DNA of 53,386 nt from Pseudomonadota bacterium (lineage in GTDB: Bacteria > Pseudomonadota > Gammaproteobacteria > Burkholderiales > Burkholderiaceae_C). The notes under the pieces were generated by a model. It searched no databases, was not told the origin of the DNA, and was given only the letters and a program-made list of their open reading frames with translations. Location of the stretch: assembly GCA_021847345.1 (NCBI GenBank), contig JAJZTW010000022.1, positions 1-53,386 of the forward strand, written 5' to 3'. Every line of letters starts with the position of its first letter. The stretch's first letter is position 1. Shown in pieces: positions 44,403 to 52,812 of the stretch. The position numbers were made by a program, and so were the translations under genes.

Positions 44403-45476
44403 TCAGGCCAGCGCCGGATAGTCCGTGTAACCCGCGGCGCCCGGCGTGTAGAAGGTGGCCATATCGGGCGCGTTGAGCGCGGCGCCGCGCCGCATACGCT
44501 CGACCAGGTCCGGATTCGCCAGCATCGGGCGTCCGAACGCGATCAGATCCGCGTCGCCCGCCTGCAGCGCCGCCTCGGCGCTGGCCGCGTCGAAGCCCCC
44601 GGCGAGCATGAAGGGACCGTCGAATGCCGCGCGCAACGCGCGCTTGTAAGCTGCAGGCACCGCGGGCGCGCCCATGGCCGAGTGGTCGAGCACGTGCAGG
44701 TACAGCAGCCCCATCGGCGAGACCTCGCGCACCAGCGTCAGGTACTGCGCTTCCTGGCCGTCGAAGGTCCCGGTCGCGTTGAACGCGCCGTGCGGCGACA
44801 GACGCATCCCCACGCGCCCGGCACCGATGGCCGCCACCGTGGCGCGGACCACCTCGAGCGCGAAGCGGTTGCGCGCCTCGGCGCTGCCGCCCCATGCATC
44901 GTCGCGGGTGTTGACGTTGGCGTTGAGGAACTGCTCGATCAGGTAGCCGTTGGCTGCGTGCAGCTCGACGCCGTCGAACCCGGCCTCGATGGCAAGGCGC
45001 GCCGATGCGGCGTACTCGTCGATGGCGTGCTGGATGTCGGCATCGGTCATGGCGCGCGCCGGCGTGTAGGCAAGCATGCCCTGCGCGTCCGTATGCACCT
45101 CGCCGGCAAGCGCGCCGGCGGTGGGGGCGAGCACTTCGGCGCCGACCGGCAGGTTCGCCTGCTGGCTCACGCGGCCCGTGTGCATGAGCTGCACCACGAT
45201 ACGCCCACCCTTGGCATGCACCGCGTCGGTGACCTTGCGCCAGCCAGCGACGTGGGCCGCGTTGAACAGGCCGGGAATGCGGGCGTAGCCGAGCCCGTTG
45301 GGCGACGGCGACGTGCCCTCGGTGACGATCAGCCCGGCCGAGGCGCGCTGGGCGTAGTACTCGGCCATCAATGCGTTGGGCGTGTTGGCCTCGACCGCGC
45401 GGCTGCGGGTCAGCGGCGCCATGACGACACGGTTCCGCAAGGACAGTGCACGAATGGTGATGGGGTCAAACAGCAT
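44403..45476 (-). CDS. nemA: Old yellow enzyme-family alkene/N-ethylmaleimide reductase
   Basis: An FMN-dependent NAD(P)H reductase of electrophilic alkenes, quinones and nitro compounds. The 357-residue TIM barrel has MLFDPITIRALSLRNRVVMAPLTRSRA, the substrate-binding pair in ELHAANGYLIEQFLN, a variant WGGSAEARNRF (usually YGGSxENR) and DLIAFGRPMLANPDL. The ATG at 45476 fits the family start. It is the last gene of the leftward detoxification cluster but has its own promoter candidate (45575-45598). The gene symbol is by family resemblance. Confidence 0.88.
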   Translation of the reverse strand: MLFDPITIRALSLRNRVVMAPLTRSRAVEANTPNALMAEYYAQRASAGLIVTEGTSPSPNGLGYARIPGLFNAAHVAGWRKVTDAVHAKGGRIVVQLMHTGRVSQQANLPVGAEVLAPTAGALAGEVHTDAQGMLAYTPARAMTDADIQHAIDEYAASARLAIEAGFDGVELHAANGYLIEQFLNANVNTRDDAWGGSAEARNRFALEVVRATVAAIGAGRVGMRLSPHGAFNATGTFDGQEAQYLTLVREVSPMGLLYLHVLDHSAMGAPAVPAAYKRALRAAFDGPFMLAGGFDAASAEAALQAGDADLIAFGRPMLANPDLVERMRRGAALNAPDMATFYTPGAAGYTDYPALA

Positions 45477-45574
45477 GAGGCGTCCTTTCTTGGAGTTGGA
45501 TGAGGCCCGGCGGATGCGAAGCATCGTGCGCGGCAAGCAGCACGAGGCCCTTCGGCTGCCCATGGAGACTCGAG

Positions 45575-45598
45575 ACTATAAAGTGGAATGGGCATTCC
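45575..45598 (-). promoter_or_regulatory. Promoter and 6-2-6 palindrome upstream of the old yellow enzyme gene
   Basis: TATAGT on the minus strand (45580-45575) is a good -10 box. GGAATG-GG-CATTCC (45585-45598) is a perfect 6-2-6 palindrome just upstream, covering the -35 side. This is the layout of a TetR- or MarR-type repressed promoter such as nemRA, although no repressor gene is adjacent. The rest of the 45477-45804 gap shows no gene. Confidence 0.5.
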
Positions 45599-45804
45599 CG
45601 TTGGGCAGGGCCCCGCAGTCAGCGGTCGAGGGCAGGCACGGCAGCGGACTGCAGACCGTCCACCGAGACCCGCAGCAGGCAGCAGGCAACGCGAGTCGGC
45701 ATGGCGCGCCGGCGCGCCGCTGCCAATCACGGCGGCGCGGCAGGCGGTCAGGCACGGACCATGCCCTTTGGGTGGGGTCGGCGCCGCCGAGGCTCCTGCA
45801 AGCC

Positions 45805-46611
45805 CTATCGCGCAGGCATCCCGAAGCACCAGTTCGACACCGACAGAGCGCCGAAGAACGCATCCTCGTGGTAGGTGCGCGAGGCCGCGTCGTGTTCCGC
45901 CGCGCCCACGGCCACCATCAGCGGCAGCAGGTGCTCTTCCCGCGGGTGCGCCTGGCGCGCCGCCGGTGCCTTGTCCCATTCGATCAACGCCGCCGAACGC
46001 TCCGCGCCGGTCTTGGCCAGCGACGCATCGAGCCACTGGTCGAAGGCGGCGGACGCCTGCCTGCCCGCCGGGCCGAAGGCGCGCAGGTTGTGATAACTCA
46101 AGCCACTGCCGACGATCAACACGCCTTCGTCGCGCAGCGGTGCGAGGGCCCGGCCCAGGGCCAGGTGCTCCCGGGGGTCCAGGCCGCGTCGCAGCGAAAG
46201 CTGCATGGTCGGCATGTCGGCCTCCGGGTACATCACGGCCATCGGGGCATACATGCCGTGATCGAAACCCCGCTCGAGGTCTTCGGCCACCGCGATGCCT
46301 TGCGCGCGAAGCAACTCCTGCACGCGTTGCGCGAGCCTGGGCGTGCCTGGAGCCGGGTAACGAATGCCGTAGGTGTAGTCCGGGAATCCGCCGTAGTCGT
46401 AGATCATGCCCGGCGCCGGATGGGACTGGGCCGTGAACACCGCCTCCTCCCAATGTGCCGACACCATCAGCACCGCGTCCGGCCGCCGCCCGATCTCGTC
46501 GGGCACGCGGCTCAGCGCGGCACGCAACAGGTCGTAGGCGCCCTGCCACTCGTCCTTCATCCAGGGCCAGGGGCCGCCGCCGTGCGACAGGAACAGGGTC
46601 GGGAATCTCAT
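45805..46611 (-). CDS. Class III extradiol dioxygenase (DODA/YgiD-like)
   Basis: A 268-residue LigB-fold protein that binds non-haem Fe(II) or Zn and opens catechol-type rings. Candidate metal ligands are H10 (FLSHGGG), H53 (SAHWEE) and H227 (EEHLLPL), with H118 (GFDHGMY) near the active site. The closest named group is 4,5-DOPA dioxygenase/YgiD. It is transcribed 68 bp downstream of a DoxX gene and with an NADP-binding reductase. By analogy with the Bacillus Mhq quinone-stress genes, it may remove hydroquinone or catechol adducts; that is inference. Confidence 0.88.
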   Translation of the reverse strand: MRFPTLFLSHGGGPWPWMKDEWQGAYDLLRAALSRVPDEIGRRPDAVLMVSAHWEEAVFTAQSHPAPGMIYDYGGFPDYTYGIRYPAPGTPRLAQRVQELLRAQGIAVAEDLERGFDHGMYAPMAVMYPEADMPTMQLSLRRGLDPREHLALGRALAPLRDEGVLIVGSGLSYHNLRAFGPAGRQASAAFDQWLDASLAKTGAERSAALIEWDKAPAARQAHPREEHLLPLMVAVGAAEHDAASRTYHEDAFFGALSVSNWCFGMPAR

Positions 46612-46679
46612 CGCGATGTTCTCCTTGGAAGATCGGACACGGGCCCGATGCCCGCGCCGCGGCGACAGGCCCCGGACCC

Positions 46680-47090
46680 TCAGGCCCGACGAGCCCCGGC
46701 AGGCCGAAGGGCCAGCGCGCCATCTCCGAGCAGGCTCAGCACGACCAGGGATACCGCCCAGAACGCAGGATATTCCCAGCCCCCGCCCTTGTTGGTGAAC
46801 AGCCACCCGTTGGCGCCGTGCACGATCACGATGGTGCCGAGCATTTCCAGCGCCAGCGGAATGGCGACCCAGGGGGCGTAGATTCCCAGGACCAGCGCGA
46901 TTCCCCCAAGCGCTTCCAGCGCGATGGTGCCGTAGGCGAGGATCGCAGGCAGGTGCAGCGACGCGAAGTAGGAGACGAAGCCGGGGATGGTGAACACGAA
47001 CACCTTCAGGGCGACGTGGGCGAGGAACAGGATGCCCAAGCTCACGCGCAGCAGCGTGGTGCCGTAGGGGGCGGTCGAAGTGCGAATCAT
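46680..47090 (-). CDS. DoxX-family membrane protein (first copy)
   Basis: A 136-residue protein with four helices and the DoxX pattern: LLRVSLGILFLAHVALKVFVFTIPGFVSYFASLHLPAILAYGTIALEALGGIALVLG. DoxX proteins occur in quinone reduction and electrophile-detoxification operons; catalysis is not established. The ATG at 47090 has GGAG 6 nt upstream, so I prefer it to 47105. It lies 28 bp after the reductase gene in the same operon. Confidence 0.88.
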   Translation of the reverse strand: MIRTSTAPYGTTLLRVSLGILFLAHVALKVFVFTIPGFVSYFASLHLPAILAYGTIALEALGGIALVLGIYAPWVAIPLALEMLGTIVIVHGANGWLFTNKGGGWEYPAFWAVSLVVLSLLGDGALALRPAGARRA

Positions 47091-47118
47091 GGCGTACTCC
47101 AGCAAGGGTGGACGGGAC

Positions 47119-47742
47119 TCAGGCCTGGCGCAACCAGGTCGGCGCGATCAGCGTGCCCAGGCCTGCGGCGTAGCCGAGATGGATGTTGAGCCCGGCCAGC
47201 GGCTCCAGGTAGCGGGCGTTGCGCAGCGGCCCGGCGTCGATCACGTCGAAGCCCATGGAGCGTGCCAGATCCGCCACGCGCTGCCGGGCCTGCGCGTCGT
47301 CGGTCGCGACGAACACCGGCACCACCTGCCCATCGGGCAGTCGCGCACCCGCCGCCAGGCGCTGCGCGAACACCGTGTTGAAGGCCTTGACCACGCGCAG
47401 CCGGGGAAGCGCGGCGGCGATCTGCTCGGCCGCCGAAGTCGAGTGCCCGATGGTCAGGCCCGCGTAGTCGGGCGTCAGCGGGTTGGTGATGTCGACGACC
47501 ACGGCGCCTTCGGGCAGGCCGGCTGCACGCAGCGCCGCGACGGCGTCGTCGTAGCCGGTGGCCAGGATCACGATGTCGCTGGAAGCCGCGCGTGCCGGGT
47601 CCGAGCTCGCGCCGAATCGCTCGGCCGCGGCATGGGCCTTGGCGGGGTCGCGGCCCACGATGTTGAGCCGGTGTCCGGCGGCTTGCAGTTGCTGGGCGAA
47701 CGCCGTGCCCATGTTGCCTGTACCGAGAATGGTGATGTTCAT
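47119..47742 (-). CDS. NADP-binding reductase of the F420-dependent NADP reductase/pyrroline-5-carboxylate-like fold
   Basis: A 207-residue Rossmann protein starting MNITILGTGNMGTAF (G7-x-G9-x2-G12). VGRDPAKA follows strand 2, and FNTVFAQRLAAG and VFVATDDAQARQRVADLARSMGFDVIDAG are characteristic of the NpdG/YqcF-type reductases found in bacteria that lack F420. It likely uses NADPH; the substrate is unknown. As first gene of the leftward operon it is divergent from a LysR regulator 159 bp away, the probable controller. Confidence 0.87.
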   Translation of the reverse strand: MNITILGTGNMGTAFAQQLQAAGHRLNIVGRDPAKAHAAAERFGASSDPARAASSDIVILATGYDDAVAALRAAGLPEGAVVVDITNPLTPDYAGLTIGHSTSAAEQIAAALPRLRVVKAFNTVFAQRLAAGARLPDGQVVPVFVATDDAQARQRVADLARSMGFDVIDAGPLRNARYLEPLAGLNIHLGYAAGLGTLIAPTWLRQA

Positions 47743-47870
47743 GATCGATGTCCTTCGATGCGGATGGGGTCTGCCCACTGCGCTCGCGGTGCCGCGAGCA
47801 GCAACTGGACCATGAACAGCACTTTATGCCCCGGATTTCGACAAAAAAAGTCGATACAGCGCAATGCACT

Positions 47871-47887
47871 ATTGCGTCATCCGCAAT
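47871..47887. promoter_or_regulatory. LysR-type palindrome in the divergent promoter region
   Basis: ATTGCG-TCATC-CGCAAT is a perfect 6-bp inverted repeat containing T-N11-A. It lies 14 bp before the LysR start codon and about 130 bp before the reductase gene. A second inverted repeat, TCGAC/GTCGA around seven A residues (47838-47854), is 16 bp away. Together they fit the recognition and activation sites of an autoregulated LysR protein. Confidence 0.6.
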
Positions 47888-47901
47888 AAGATAGGTTCAC
47901 C

Positions 47902-48978
47902 ATGGATCTGTTCGCGGCAACCCGGGTGTTCGTGCAGGTGGTGGATTCGGGCAGCTTCGCGCGAGCCGCCACGGCGCTGGATGTGTCCAACGCGGTGGTC
48001 ACGCGCCAGGTCGCCGCGCTCGAGCGACACCTGGGTGCGCGCCTGCTCAACCGCACGACGCGGCGCATGTCGCTGACCGACGCCGGCGAGGAGTTCTACG
48101 GCCGCAGCCGTTCCATCCTGGAACAACTCGCCGAGGCCGAGGCCGTGGCCTCGCAAGGCACGCGCAGTCCCGTCGGGCTGCTGCGGGTGTCGGCGCCACT
48201 TTCCTACGGCATCTCGCACCTGGCTCCGCTGCTGGCCCGGTTTCGTCAGCTCCACCCGCAACTGCGCCTGGACGTGGACCTGAACGACCGCCTGGTCGAT
48301 CTCGCCAACGAAGGCATCGACGTGGCGCTGCGGATCGCCAGCCGCCTCGACCCCGGAATCGTCTCGCGGCGCATCGCCAGGCTGGACGCCGTGGTCTGCG
48401 CCTCGCCAGACTATCTGCGAAGGCGCGGCACGCCGGACAAGCCGGCCGAACTCGCGGGGCACGACACGCTGGGCTTCAGCTACCTGTGGGCCGGCGACGA
48501 GTGGCCGTTCACGGCACCCGACGGCCGCCGCGAGCCCATTCGGGTCCATCCCGACGTGCACTCGAACAACGGTGAGCTGTTGCGCGAGTTGGCGATCGCC
48601 GGCGGCGGGGTCATCCTGCAGCCGCGCTTCATCGTCGAGCAGGCGCTGCGACAAGGCGCGCTGGTACCGATCCTGGAGTCGTACCGCACGCTCGAGCTGA
48701 ACCTGCACGCCGTGTACCTGAGCCACCGCTTCCTGCCGAGCAAGGTGCGGGTGTTCATCGATTTCCTGGTCGATGCGCTGGGAAGGCAAGAGGAAGGCCC
48801 CCAGGGCCGGGCTGCGCCCAGCCCGCCCCCCGCGGGGGTCGAGGAAACTTGGGGCGGCCCTGCGTTTCCTCGAGAAGGCCCCCAGGGCCGGGCTGCGCCC
48901 AGCCCGCCCCCCGCGGGGGTCGAGGAAACTTGGGGCGGCCCTGCGTTTCCTCGAGAAGGCCCCCAGGAGCCTCCATGA
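47902..48978 (+). CDS. LysR-family transcriptional regulator with repeat-derived C-terminal tail
   Basis: The N-terminal helix-turn-helix MDLFAATRVFVQVVDSGSFA and the effector domain (LLRVSAPLSYGISHLAPLLARF, GGGVILQPRFIVEQAL) form a normal LysR protein of about 297 residues, ending at FIDFLVDALGRQ. Then come about 61 extra residues encoded by two and a fraction copies of an 81-bp DNA repeat (48793-48967), giving tandem GPQGRAAPSPPPAGVEETWG tails. The stop overlaps the next ATG (ATGA). It probably controls the divergent reductase-DoxX-dioxygenase operon. The tail is likely disordered. Confidence 0.9.
   Translation: MDLFAATRVFVQVVDSGSFARAATALDVSNAVVTRQVAALERHLGARLLNRTTRRMSLTDAGEEFYGRSRSILEQLAEAEAVASQGTRSPVGLLRVSAPLSYGISHLAPLLARFRQLHPQLRLDVDLNDRLVDLANEGIDVALRIASRLDPGIVSRRIARLDAVVCASPDYLRRRGTPDKPAELAGHDTLGFSYLWAGDEWPFTAPDGRREPIRVHPDVHSNNGELLRELAIAGGGVILQPRFIVEQALRQGALVPILESYRTLELNLHAVYLSHRFLPSKVRVFIDFLVDALGRQEEGPQGRAAPSPPPAGVEETWGGPAFPREGPQGRAAPSPPPAGVEETWGGPAFPREGPQEPP
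48793..48967 (+). repeat. 81-bp tandem repeat (two copies plus 13 bp) inside the LysR 3' end
   Basis: Units start at 48793 and 48874 with a partial third at 48955. The two full copies appear identical. Each carries GC-rich self-complementary segments (GGGCTGCGCCCAGCCC type) and resembles a dispersed intergenic element, not a coding repeat. Because 81 is divisible by three, copy number can change without shifting the frame. The copies must be recent, as no divergence is visible. Confidence 0.9.
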
Positions 48979-49508
48979 GCGACACCAGCCAGGACACGAA
49001 TGCCAGGGCGCATGCCACGTGGCTGCGAGCACGCCGGCAGTGGGGTGGACCCATCACCGCGCTGGAGTTCGGCGACACCGCCTCGGCCGTCGCGGTCGGC
49101 GCACGCTCCGAGCCCGATCGGGTGATCAGGCTGGATCTGGGCGTGGGCGACCTGGCGCGCAGGCACTTCCAGGCACCCAGGCCCGGCGAGCGCGCGATCG
49201 AGGCGGCAATCGCCGAAGTCGAGGAGCGCATCATGCCGCTGCGCCCGCTCGTGCCGCGCGATTCGCGATGCGCCACGGCGGACCCTCGCGTGATGCGCAT
49301 CGTCGAGGCGCTCGGTGTGACGCGCGGAGCCGGGGCCTGTCTGGGCACCGATGCGGTGGAACAGGGTTTCAACCGCTGGGTATCCATCGCGCTCGGCCGA
49401 CCGGCCACCCAGGACACGATCCCGCTGGATCCCGATTTCGCAGCGAGCCTGCTTGTGCTGCGCGAGTGGTTGCACCACTTCTCGTTCGACAACATCCACG
49501 TGGTCTGA
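48975..49508 (+). CDS. Conserved hypothetical protein coupled to the LysR gene
   Basis: A 177-residue soluble protein. The start ATG overlaps the LysR stop (ATGA) and follows a CAGGAG-type ribosome site contributed by the end of the 81-bp repeat array. Conserved-looking segments are AIAEVEERIMPLRPLVP, DAVEQGFNRWVSIALGRPAT and SLLVLREWLHHFSFDNIHVV. I do not recognise a domain. There are no cysteine motifs or membrane helices. Coupling suggests a shared regulatory role with the LysR protein. The 293-bp region after it contains no gene. Confidence 0.7.
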   Translation: MSDTSQDTNARAHATWLRARRQWGGPITALEFGDTASAVAVGARSEPDRVIRLDLGVGDLARRHFQAPRPGERAIEAAIAEVEERIMPLRPLVPRDSRCATADPRVMRIVEALGVTRGAGACLGTDAVEQGFNRWVSIALGRPATQDTIPLDPDFAASLLVLREWLHHFSFDNIHVV

Positions 49509-49801
49509 TCCGCGCGCACGCTCGAAGTGCATGCTCGGTTCATCGCCTCGACGGCCCAGCCGTGGTCGGCCAGCCAGCCGACCTGAAGGAAGCCGGCCGG
49601 GACGATGTCGCCTTTGCGGATGGTTGCGCCCGACGGCGCGGGTTGGCACACGGGGTGCCGAATTGGAATGATCCGCAAAAAATCGTCAAAAAAATTTCAG
49701 CTCTGCGCCAGGGCCCGCGCGAGATGCAGCGCCGCCTGCGCGGCGATGAAACAGGGGCTGCAGGTGCCCTGGATGGCCGTGGTCACGATGGCCTACGCTC
49801 A

Positions 49802-50308
49802 TCACCCGAGCTTCTTCCGCCTGCTCGTCCATTGCGACAGGCGCCAGGCGTCGATCGACCAGGCACCGGGGCCCCACAGCGCGACCATCAGGATCAGCCC
49901 GCCCCAGATGAAGTGGAACATGATCGCGGGCACCTGCAGCGCATACATGTAGGACAGCAGCGCCACCAGGTTCACCACGAACAGGCCCACCGCGCCGAAG
50001 CGCCCGAGCAGGCCGAAGGCGACCAGCGGAGGCAGCAGCAGTTCCCCTGCCGTGCCGACCACCGCCGCCACGTAGGGAGGCAGCACCGCGACGTGGAATT
50101 CGTTCTGGTACAGCCACACGGTGCCCGCCCAGTCGCGCAGGCTCTGCAGCCCGGAGTTGAAAAACACGTACGACACGTACAGCCGCGCCGCGAGCAGCGC
50201 CGGCGAGCGCAGCCAGTCGAGCACGCATTCTGCGATGCCCCAAAGTCGCGCCACGATATTGCCCTGGATGGCGCCCCTGCGCGGCGCCACTGCCGATGCC
50301 TGTGTCAT
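49802..50308 (-). CDS. DoxX-family membrane protein (second copy)
   Basis: A 168-residue protein with four helices: AARLYVSYVFFNSGLQSLRDW, VLPPYVAAVVGTAGELLLPPLVAFGLLGRFGAVGLFVVNLVALLSYMY, then FIWGGLILMVALWGPGAWSID, matching the DoxX/YphA family. In some archaea DoxDA forms thiosulfate:quinone oxidoreductase. Here the neighbouring divergent gene is TsdA-like, so a link to thiosulfate metabolism is attractive but unproven. The ATG at 50308 begins MTQASAVAPRR. Confidence 0.87.
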   Translation of the reverse strand: MTQASAVAPRRGAIQGNIVARLWGIAECVLDWLRSPALLAARLYVSYVFFNSGLQSLRDWAGTVWLYQNEFHVAVLPPYVAAVVGTAGELLLPPLVAFGLLGRFGAVGLFVVNLVALLSYMYALQVPAIMFHFIWGGLILMVALWGPGAWSIDAWRLSQWTSRRKKLG

Positions 50309-50654
50309 GCGTGCTCTCCTCGATGGTGGACCAGGTCGCGCAGGGCATTGCGCCAGCGCGTTTCTTGCGGGTTGGTCGCGCGGCGCAGGACTTCCTGACA
50401 CCGGGGCCGAGCACATCGAAGCGAAGTATTCAGATGCAAATCATGTTTCGATGCATGCTCAGAGACCCCCATGTCCATGGGGGCAGAAAGTCCACGCAAG
50501 GCGGCCTCGGGCGACGCTGTCGCTCGCCGACCCACCCGCCGTTGCCAGAACGTCCCGAAAAACCCGCGAAGGCGACTTTCCATCGCACACAGGTCACGGC
50601 TCGCGCCCGGACAATCCACGGCTCGAAATCAATACAACGACCAGGGAGCCTGGC
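50309..50654. other. Divergent intergenic region between DoxX and the TsdA-like gene
   Basis: This 346-bp gap shows no supportable gene. CATCGAA near 50416 and TTTCGATG near 50448 form a loose inverted repeat in an AT-richer patch, a possible regulator site. Promoters for both neighbours are expected here. Confidence 0.4.
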
Positions 50655-51482
50655 ATGCGGCTGCGTCCTGCCTCGAGCGGAGCCTTCGGCGGCTGGACCT
50701 TCATGGTGAACCCGCTCGCCATGCTCGCCTGCCTGGCATGGGCGGGTATCGCGGCGGGCACGGCATGCGCCGCAGCGCGAACGCCCCCCGACTTTCCCCC
50801 GGGGCAGTATGGAGCGCTGGTTCGCCAGGGCTGGCAGATCTTCACCGAGACCCCGGTTCGGGCAAACCAGTTCGTGGGCAACGGCTTGTCATGCTCGGAC
50901 TGCCACCTCGACGCGGGCACCCGGGACAACGCCGCACCGTTGTGGGGCGCCGTTCCCGTCTACCCACGCTACCAGGCGAAGTCGCGGCAGGTGGTCACGC
51001 TGGCCCAGCGCATGCAGCAGTGCTTCGAGTTCTCGGAACGCGGCTGGGTGCCGCCGCTGGATTCGGAGCCGATGCTCGCGCTGATCGCCTACGCGCACTG
51101 GACGGCACGCGGCCGACCCATCGGCGTGCTGCCGGCCGGTGCGGGCCTGCCCACCCTGCCCGACACCGCGCAGGGAGCCGACCCCGTGGCCGGCCAGGCC
51201 CTGTATGCATCGCGTTGCGCGAGCTGCCATGGTGAACACGGCCAGGGGCGCGCCCTTGCGCAAGGCCTGTTCGCGCCCCCGCTCTGGGGGCTCGCGTCCT
51301 ACGCCCAGGGCGCCGGAATGTCGGTGGCGGCCACCGCGGCCCGCTTCATCTGGGCCAACATGCCGCTGGGGCAGCCCTTCTCCCTGTCGCCCCAGCAAGC
51401 CAAGGACGTCGCCGCCTATATCGACATCCAGTACCGGGCACCGGACCCCCGCAAGGGTGCCCTGGCATGGCTGGTGCGTTGA
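50655..51482 (+). CDS. tsdA: TsdA-like dihaem c-type cytochrome (thiosulfate dehydrogenase)
   Basis: TsdA oxidises thiosulfate to tetrathionate in the periplasm. The 275-residue product has a signal peptide (about 1-40) and two haem sites: C80-SD-C83-H84 in GNGLSCSDCHLDAG and C188-AS-C191-H192. C123 (QQCFEFSERG) lies 43 residues after C80, the same spacing as between C53 and the unusual axial cysteine C96 in Allochromatium TsdA. PLWGAVPVYPRYQAKS is also TsdA-like. The stop lies within the SulP gene (16-bp overlap), so the two are co-translated. Confidence 0.85.
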   Translation: MRLRPASSGAFGGWTFMVNPLAMLACLAWAGIAAGTACAAARTPPDFPPGQYGALVRQGWQIFTETPVRANQFVGNGLSCSDCHLDAGTRDNAAPLWGAVPVYPRYQAKSRQVVTLAQRMQQCFEFSERGWVPPLDSEPMLALIAYAHWTARGRPIGVLPAGAGLPTLPDTAQGADPVAGQALYASRCASCHGEHGQGRALAQGLFAPPLWGLASYAQGAGMSVAATAARFIWANMPLGQPFSLSPQQAKDVAAYIDIQYRAPDPRKGALAWLVR

Positions 51483-52747
51483 CCACGCCGGGGTGGCTCA
51501 GGCTGTGGGCCCGGGACAAGTTCCTCCCCGAGGGTCTGTCGCTGGGCAACGAAGCACGCGCGGGGCTGATCACCGCGGCGCTCGCGCTGCCGCAGGCCAT
51601 CGCCTTCGCCGGGCTCGCCGGGCTGCCGCCCCAGATGGGCCTGTGGGCCTGCGTCATCCCCCTGGTATTGACAGCCCTGGTCGGCGACCTGCCGCATCTG
51701 GTCACGGGACCGATCGTCTCCGTCAGCCTGGTCATGTGCTCGACGCTGCAGCTGTACGCAACCCCGGGCTCCCGCGCCTACATCGGCGACGCGGCCGTGG
51801 TCACGCTCGGCGTCGGCCTGCTGCAGTTGCTCATCGCCGGTTCGGGCCTGGTCCGGCTCATCGACTGGATCAGGGCATGGGGAACCGAAGCGATCACCAA
51901 CGCCGTCGCCATCGCCCTGCTGCTTTCGCAAGTCCCTTCGGCGCTGGGGCTCACGACGGCACGCCTGCCCGACTGGCAGCAGGCGTGGACCGCGCTGCTG
52001 GACATCCGCGGGGCGAACCGCGCGGCCATCGGGCTGTTCCTCGTCACCTTCGGCCTGGGAATCGTGCTGGGCAAGGCACCGTGGCCCATGGTGCGACAAC
52101 TGCGCCTGGCCATCGTGCTCGCGCTGGGCACGGCCCTGGCGTGGCTGCTCGGGTTGCAGGTCCTGCAGGTCGGCTACGCGCCGCCGGGCCTGCCGTGGAC
52201 GCACATGGCCTGGGATGCCCAGACCCGGGCCTGGCTGCCCCAGTGGACCGGGCTCATGCTCAACCTGGCCGTGCTGGCGCTTTTGCAGTCGGTCGTGCTG
52301 GCGCGCGCGTTCAAGCTGCGCAATCCTGACCGGCCGGTGTCGCTGCGGCGCGAGGCCCTCGCGCAGGGAGTGGCCAATGTGGTCATCGCCTTCACCGGCG
52401 GCTACGTCAGCGGCGCGAGCTTCAACCGAAGCATCACCCATGCGCGCCTCGGCGCCAGGTGCGCGCTGGCCATCGTGCTGGCCGCCGGCTTCCTGCTGCT
52501 TGCCGCAGCCGCGGCTCCCTCGCTGATCGCCTGCATCCCCTACCCGGCGATGGCCGCCATGCTGGCGCTGACGGCCGTCAACATGATGGAGTTCCGGCAC
52601 GCGAGAGCGCGCTCCTTCATCGCGGGCTGCTCGGTCCTGGTCGTCGCCTGCGGCGTGTTCATCGGGATCGGCTGGGCCGTGGCCCTGGCCTTCGGCGTAG
52701 CCGTGGCCCAGCACCTGGCCGCCACGGCCGGGCAACGCGAGGATTAG
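51467..52747 (+). CDS. SulP-family anion transporter without STAS domain
   Basis: A 426-residue membrane protein with about 11 helices and SulP features: GLITAALALPQAIAFAGLAGLPPQMGLWACVIP, LVTGPIVSVSLVMCSTL and GGYVSGASFNRSITHARLGARCA. The usual cytoplasmic STAS domain is missing; the protein ends soon after the last helix (AQHLAATAGQRED). Substrates of the family are sulfate, bicarbonate and other anions. It begins 16 bp inside the TsdA-like gene. Transport of a sulfur oxyanion is inferred from this coupling only. Confidence 0.88.
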   Translation: MAGALTTPGWLRLWARDKFLPEGLSLGNEARAGLITAALALPQAIAFAGLAGLPPQMGLWACVIPLVLTALVGDLPHLVTGPIVSVSLVMCSTLQLYATPGSRAYIGDAAVVTLGVGLLQLLIAGSGLVRLIDWIRAWGTEAITNAVAIALLLSQVPSALGLTTARLPDWQQAWTALLDIRGANRAAIGLFLVTFGLGIVLGKAPWPMVRQLRLAIVLALGTALAWLLGLQVLQVGYAPPGLPWTHMAWDAQTRAWLPQWTGLMLNLAVLALLQSVVLARAFKLRNPDRPVSLRREALAQGVANVVIAFTGGYVSGASFNRSITHARLGARCALAIVLAAGFLLLAAAAAPSLIACIPYPAMAAMLALTAVNMMEFRHARARSFIAGCSVLVVACGVFIGIGWAVALAFGVAVAQHLAATAGQRED

Positions 52748-52812
52748 CCCGCCTGGCCGCTTTCGTCGGCAGCCTTGCGCGCCTTGCGGCGGCGCCCCCC
52801 AGGGGCGCAAGC

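Noticed and set aside
48793..48967. Possible CRISPR repeats
   Set aside because: The two 81-bp units are contiguous with no spacers and no cas genes nearby.
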